Source: an uncultured Eubacteriales bacterium (lineage in GTDB: Bacteria > Bacillota > Clostridia > Christensenellales > Christensenellaceae). From it: a DNA stretch of 8,875 nucleotides. Under the pieces are notes generated by a model. The model searched no databases and was not told the origin of the DNA. It saw nothing but the letters and a program-made list of their open reading frames with translations. The stretch is taken from assembly GCA_900545085.1 (NCBI GenBank), contig UQXU01000073.1:1-8875 (forward strand), written 5' to 3'. Below are positions 5,950 through 8,875 of the stretch, one piece after another (the first letter of the stretch is position 1; every line of letters begins with the position of its first letter). The position numbers and the translations under genes are program-made.

Positions 5950-6513
5950 ATGTCGCGAGACAGGAGAGTTAAATATACACAAATGGTTTTGAATGAAAGT
6001 CTGCTCGAGGTTTTGAGAGAGAAGCCTCTGTCCAGAATCACAGTCAAAGAAATATGTGATCGCGCTGACATAAACAGATCTACGTATTATGCTCATTATG
6101 ACAATCCTCATGATCAGATTAAAAAGCTCGAAAAGACTATAATTGCGGAGATGTCCTCATATCTGGAAGACCTGCCTGCCAAAGGGGGAGACAGAGCGGA
6201 AAATAAAAAAGAGGGCAGAACGGCGATAAAAAATCTTCTGGATTATATGTACGAGAAGAGAGCGACGCTGCGCGTGCTGTTTGACAGAAGCGAAGACCTG
6301 AATTTACAGCAGGAGTTTCTTATCGAGATGGGACGCAGATCTTTAGACGAACGAAATCGTATGAATGCAATACAGGAAAAACGAGATGCAAAATACGAGT
6401 ACATATATAAGAGCATGGGGAGCTGGGGGATAATGCTATACTGGCTCATGAAGGATACGGATGTCAGCACAGAAGAAATTGCGGATATGATAATGAACAA
6501 TGTGGGCAGCTGA
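5950..6513 (+). CDS. TetR/AcrR-family transcriptional regulator
   Basis: The 187-residue product has the TetR N-terminal DNA-binding domain: an amphipathic first helix (VKYTQMVLNESLLEVLREKPLSRIT, about 7-31), then the helix-turn-helix VKEICDRADINRSTYYAHYDN (32-52), with the family's STYYAHY recognition-helix pattern. The C-terminal ligand and dimer domain (about 85-187) includes LLDYMYEKRATLRVLF and a final helical pair with SWGIMLYWLM, resembling the short C-terminal domain common in Firmicutes regulators. The start at 5950 is set by GGGGGAG five bases upstream; the upstream ATG (5911) coincides with the predicted transcript start. It is divergent from the MFS permease, so the likely role is repression of that exporter and perhaps of itself, relieved by an unknown ligand. 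Its stop directly abuts the stop of the SIR2-like gene. Confidence 0.92.
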   Translation: MSRDRRVKYTQMVLNESLLEVLREKPLSRITVKEICDRADINRSTYYAHYDNPHDQIKKLEKTIIAEMSSYLEDLPAKGGDRAENKKEGRTAIKNLLDYMYEKRATLRVLFDRSEDLNLQQEFLIEMGRRSLDERNRMNAIQEKRDAKYEYIYKSMGSWGIMLYWLMKDTDVSTEEIADMIMNNVGS

Positions 6514-7392
6514 TTATTCTGTCAACATCATATCTTCCAGCTTGGCTATGGCCGTTTTGTAAAAGTCTATATAATTCACATCTTTTTTTCTGAAACCAAA
6601 GCTGCAAAGCCGAACGTTGAAAAGCTTGAGAAGCTCTGCCTTTTCGTCGAATATACAGTTTTCCGGCTCGAAAAAGTAAACATCTCCCGCGCCGGAACAT
6701 TTTTTTCTATTGAGAAGCCACCATAGATCCATTTCAGACACGTCGAAGCCGAATCCGAGTATATATATGTCTCCTGCTACAAAAGCGTCCAGCCAACTGG
6801 TGATTTTTCCGGATTGCTTAAAATGCGAAGCGCTGTGTTTATTCAAAAGGCTTCTGTAGCGGTACAGCAAGTTGGCATAATAGTAATGACCTATTATCAT
6901 GCTGTCGGGCTTGCGCGCTTCGCCGTGGATGTGCCAGATGTTGTTTGTTTTGCCGTTGTATTCAACCTCGTTATAAGTATGCAGCAGATATTTAGAGTTG
7001 GCGCGGGATACTTCGCTCGTATGCCGCATCAGCTTTTTTAGCTTGTATTCGCTTTTTGCCACGCCGGGAAGAGCGGCGTCCTCCAGCTCGTAGCTGTAGT
7101 TTGTTGTCAGAATATGATCGAAGCCGATAGAGAGAAGCCGGCGCAGTATATCTGCCATTTCAGGATTGTCCGCCCCGCCGTAAAGAGCGTTCGCGTGGCG
7201 CTTCATAGTTGTGTCAACCGTGTCGTTTGTCACGAGGACTGCCTGGAGAGGGCGCGGTATGCTTAGCTTATCGGGGAGATCTGTGCGGATGGAAAGTGTT
7301 TTCATAAGCTGATCCCATGAAGAAGCACCGTAGGCCTGATTGAGACCGTTGCCGAGCAGCAGAACTTGCGGGCGGCGTTCTGTTTTAGCCAT
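6514..7392 (-). CDS. Stand-alone SIR2-like domain protein (putative NAD-handling, defence-associated class)
   Basis: The 292-residue product shows a SIR2-like Rossmann architecture: nucleotide-binding LLLGNGLNQAYG (11-22), ILTTNYS (94-100) with the conserved Asn, NIWHIHGEA (151-159) with the catalytic-type His before Gly, and YILGFGFDVSEMD (210-222). It lacks the zinc-binding CxxC pairs of true sirtuin deacetylases and matches the SIR2_2-type group used as NADase effectors in several phage-defence systems (Thoeris ThsA, DSR and others). That role is inference: no partner gene or second domain is visible. ATG 7392 is chosen because AAGGAGGG (7403-7410) lies ten bases upstream; the frame extends eight codons further without a ribosome binding site. 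The stop touches the convergent tetR stop, with no terminator. It borders a decayed integration site, which fits horizontal acquisition. Confidence 0.85.
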   Translation of the reverse strand: MAKTERRPQVLLLGNGLNQAYGASSWDQLMKTLSIRTDLPDKLSIPRPLQAVLVTNDTVDTTMKRHANALYGGADNPEMADILRRLLSIGFDHILTTNYSYELEDAALPGVAKSEYKLKKLMRHTSEVSRANSKYLLHTYNEVEYNGKTNNIWHIHGEARKPDSMIIGHYYYANLLYRYRSLLNKHSASHFKQSGKITSWLDAFVAGDIYILGFGFDVSEMDLWWLLNRKKCSGAGDVYFFEPENCIFDEKAELLKLFNVRLCSFGFRKKDVNYIDFYKTAIAKLEDMMLTE

Positions 7393-7446
7393 GCTGAAAA
7401 ATCCCTCCTTGCACATCGCATGTCGAGCCGAATGTTTGCCGTATTA

Positions 7447-7455
7447 ATTTTAGCA
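7447..7455 (-). promoter_or_regulatory. Possible extended -10 promoter of the SIR2-like gene
   Basis: TGCTAAAAT on the minus strand fits an extended -10 (TGnTATAAT with one mismatch) about 55 bases before ATG 7392. No clear -35 is seen. It lies in the end of repeat copy 1; the matching position in copy 2 reads TGCTAAATA. Confidence 0.35.
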
Positions 7456-7532
7456 GGGATTTGTAATGTGCAGGCGTATGTTTGCGTTAAATTTAGTCTT
7501 TCAATAAAAGTAAGTAAAAGAAAAATAAAGAT

Positions 7533-7558
7533 AAAAAAGCGCCCACATGAGTGAGCGC
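7533..7558 (-). terminator. Intrinsic terminator, repeat copy 1
   Basis: Minus-strand GCGCTCAC pairs with GTGGGCGC (one G-U pair) around TCAT, followed by six T residues. It terminates transcription coming from the XRE-type gene before the SIR2-like gene. Confidence 0.85.
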
Positions 7559-7632
7559 GAAATAATCCGAAAGATTATTGCTTGCTTAATAATGTTCGCC
7601 GGAGATTTTCGAAAACAGTTTGCCAAGCTGCT

Positions 7633-8294
7633 TTATTGATTTTCTGCCTGCGCGGTTTGCGGCTCATCCTCAATCTTTGTTTTGCAAGTGCCTCCGCGGT
7701 CGGTAAAGTAATCCTCGATTTGGGCAATCAACACGTTGGCGTCATCATACTTATCCGTCTGGACGTGATGTGAAATAAAAGCGTCCCCGCCCTCATACCA
7801 GATTTGAAAATTCTCATCGTAGGTCACTCCGTAGGTGTAGGTTTCACCATCAAGCTCACAAGTGAGCGTCGTTGTCGTAAGCACTGCGTTCTCCCGCGGA
7901 AGGATATGAAAGCGCCAATAGAAGAACATATAGGCGATTATCAGCACAAAAAGGGCAATCGCTATACCGATAGCGCTTTTTTTAATAATTGTCTTGCGCC
8001 GGACGCTCTGTCTGGCCAAGCTCTCATTCAGGATGGCCAGCTGCTTTGCAACTTCACTTTCTCTGTTTTCTTCTGCCTTTTCGGCATTATCCGGTATGTC
8101 CTTGCCGAGAAGCGTGCTGACGGGGACTTCAAACACTTCTGCGATACGTTCCAGCATCTCTGCGTCCGGCACAGAAAGCTGTTTTTCCCATTTTGAAATT
8201 GTCTGTCTCACCACATGAAGATGCTCTGCGAGCGTTTCCTGTGAGTAACCCTTCTTCTTTCGGAGCGCTTTTATATTATCTTATCTCCCAGCAT
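7633..8294 (-). pseudogene. XRE-family membrane-anchored regulator, frameshifted by a 5-bp duplication
   Basis: A good start exists: AAGGAGG (8302-8308) seven bases before ATG 8294. The reading frame, however, meets TAA at codon 8. Cause: GATAA is present twice in tandem (plus strand TTATC at 8276-8280 and 8281-8285). Removing one copy restores 218 residues beginning MLGDNIKALRKKKGYSQ, a textbook HTH_3 start. In that restored frame: helix-turn-helix about 17-36 (QETLAEHLHVVRQTISKWE), linker LLGKDIPDN, a charged helical stretch 66-96, one membrane helix 104-125, and a C-terminal domain of about 93 residues of unknown function that would face outward. Translation from GTG 8214 could still give 193 residues lacking half the DNA-binding domain. 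It is thus either a recent pseudogene or switched off by a reversible repeat. It has its own promoter with a palindrome over the -35. Confidence 0.85.
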
Positions 8295-8323
8295 ACAAGT
8301 ACCTCCTTGCTTTTGATGGGTTG

Positions 8324-8353
8324 ATTATACTGTTATTCACTCCGTTGCGGCAA
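8324..8353 (-). promoter_or_regulatory. Promoter of the XRE-type regulator
   Basis: Minus-strand -35 TTGCCG (8348-8353), 18-base spacer, perfect -10 TATAAT (8324-8329). It lies outside the duplicated segment and still looks intact although the gene is frameshifted. Confidence 0.65.
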
Positions 8354-8359
8354 GCAACG
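8343..8359. promoter_or_regulatory. Palindrome over the -35 box, candidate autoregulatory operator
   Basis: Perfect 6-bp arms CGTTGC (8343-8348) and GCAACG (8354-8359) around GGCAA, covering the -35 of the XRE-type gene. XRE-family repressors commonly bind such sites to control themselves; this is inferred from position. Confidence 0.5.
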
Positions 8360-8367
8360 CAGATTAA

Positions 8368-8500
8368 CGTAATGATTATTTAGCATGGATTTGCAATGCG
8401 CAGGCGCATGTTTGCATGAAATTTAGTCTTTCAGTAAAAGTAAAATAAAGATACAAAAAAGCGCCCACATGAGTGAGCGCGTAATAACCGAAAAGATTAT
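8368..8500. repeat. Direct repeat copy 2 (about 133 bp), rpsI-proximal
   Basis: Counterpart of 7440-7578 in the same orientation, containing the same terminator. It starts at the stop codon of the rpsI 3' fragment, so it is the natural downstream region of rpsI. Together the two copies bracket the XRE-type gene. Confidence 0.85.
8455..8480 (-). terminator. Intrinsic terminator, repeat copy 2 (rpsI terminator)
   Basis: The same GCGCTCAC/GTGGGCGC hairpin followed by six T residues as in copy 1. It lies 17 bases downstream of the rpsI-type stop codon, the expected place for the rpsI operon terminator. Confidence 0.85.
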
Positions 8501-8547
8501 CTCTTGGAGAACTGAGGCGCGCGACGAGCGGCTTTGAGGCCGTATTT
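8497..8547 (-). pseudogene. rpsI: Displaced 3' end of rpsI (ribosomal protein S9), likely attachment site
   Basis: The minus strand encodes KYGLKAARRAPQFSKR followed by TAA, the highly conserved C-terminus of bacterial S9. Upstream codons (SSLRRL and before) no longer match S9, and the frame closes at a TAG about 25 codons further up, so this is only a tail of about 50 bases, not the gene. A gene 3' end beside an integrase remnant is the signature of a tyrosine-recombinase attachment site, in which the element restores the target gene at its other end. The intact rpsI should then lie beyond the right end of the window. Confidence 0.8.
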
Positions 8548-8642
8548 CAATCGTCTGAGCGATGATTTTCCTTGATATTCCGGGCTTTTTTGAGCCTCGG
8601 CCCCTCGGTTGTCCTATTCCTTAACCAAAAAACAGGCCACTT

Positions 8643-8822
8643 TTACGAGGGGACAGCTTGATGAAATGCAGAATTTACTACATCGAATAGCTGTTCTGGT
8701 TTATTATACTTTACTCTTGCATAGATGTCCATAGTTGTCTTGCTGTTCTCATGTCCGGCAAGGTACTGGACCGTCTTGGGGTCAACACCTGCATACAGAA
8801 GATTGGTGATGTAGGTATGCCC
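8643..8822 (-). pseudogene. int: C-terminal remnant of a tyrosine site-specific recombinase (integrase)
   Basis: The 59 in-frame residues begin GHTYITNLLYAGVDPKT and contain VQYLAGHENSKTTMDIYARV, the last conserved box of phage-type integrases: the GH dipeptide (23-24) and the catalytic Tyr within MDIYARV (34). The His of the LRHT motif remains (residue 2), but the Arg just before it and everything upstream are gone. A TAA (8823-8825) directly precedes the homologous part, and all three minus-strand frames of the last 53 bases contain stops, so it is a truncated gene rather than a simple single-base frameshift. The stop is about 95 bases from the rpsI tail, the usual place for int next to its attachment site. 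Confidence 0.82.
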
Positions 8823-8875
8823 TTACGGTATAATTACGACAAACCGGAAAAGCCCCGTAGAATCAAGGGTTTTGA
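8823..8875. other. Unrecognised sequence at the integrase breakpoint
   Basis: The final 53 bases do not continue the integrase in any frame and I recognise no gene in them. They may belong to whatever replaced the 5' part of int. Confidence 0.4.

Larger units (their letters stand above)
7440..7578. repeat. Direct repeat copy 1 (about 139 bp), SIR2-proximal
   Basis: It aligns over its whole length with 8368-8500: about eight substitutions, one 10-base gap and a few single-base gaps. The 27 bases from 7533 to 7559, covering the terminator hairpin and its A-tract, are identical in both. It separates the broken XRE regulator from the SIR2-like gene. In copy 2 the repeat begins exactly at the rpsI stop codon; here the bases beyond are different, apart from a possible remnant CAAG. 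Confidence 0.85.

Noticed and set aside
8560..8642. Possible terminator for the integrase remnant in a GC-rich stretch
   Set aside because: CCGAGG and GGCC repeats occur, but I could not build a stable stem followed by a T-run on the minus strand.

Overview
The window looks like a chromosomal stretch of a low-to-moderate GC Bacillota (class Clostridia, probably a gut anaerobe). The reasons are the rplS-rbgA gene order, strong AAGGAGG-type ribosome binding sites, sigmaA-like promoters often with an extended TG -10 element, a sigma factor/DUF4367 anti-sigma pair, and a VanZ-family gene. The genus cannot be named from the sequence alone. Almost everything reads on the minus strand; only the TetR-type regulator reads on the plus strand.

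Layout, low to high coordinates. (1) 1-1093: the distal end of the ribosomal trmD-type operon, with rplS (L19) behind its own promoter and a candidate L19 leader, a Rho-independent terminator, then the 5' two thirds of rbgA (ribosome-assembly GTPase), cut by the window edge. (2) 1220-2083: a VanZ-family membrane protein and, just upstream, a 181-bp non-coding element with 19-bp near-perfect terminal inverted repeats and four internal hairpins, probably a MITE. (3) 2132-3983: a module of sigma-70-like factor, overlapping membrane anti-sigma factor (DUF4367) and a small secreted protein. (4) 4098-4267: tRNA-Ala(GGC) with promoter and terminator. (5) 4283-6513: a divergent pair of drug-exporter-like MFS permease and TetR-type regulator, with two long palindromes in the shared 260-bp control region. 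(6) 6514-7392: a stand-alone SIR2-like protein whose stop codon directly abuts the tetR stop. (7) 7440-8875: a decayed integration site. It holds a membrane-anchored XRE-type regulator broken by an exact 5-bp tandem duplication, flanked by two diverged direct copies of a roughly 135-bp terminator-containing repeat, then a displaced 3' end of rpsI (ribosomal protein S9) and the C-terminal remnant of a tyrosine integrase.

The most interesting part is region 6-7. The rpsI 3' tail beside an integrase remnant marks an attachment site, and the repeated terminator region on both sides of the regulator suggests that an accessory island built up here, possibly in two steps. The SIR2-like gene next to it is a plausible defence-type cargo gene, but no partner gene is visible in the window. 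The GATAA duplication could be simple decay or a reversible off-switch.
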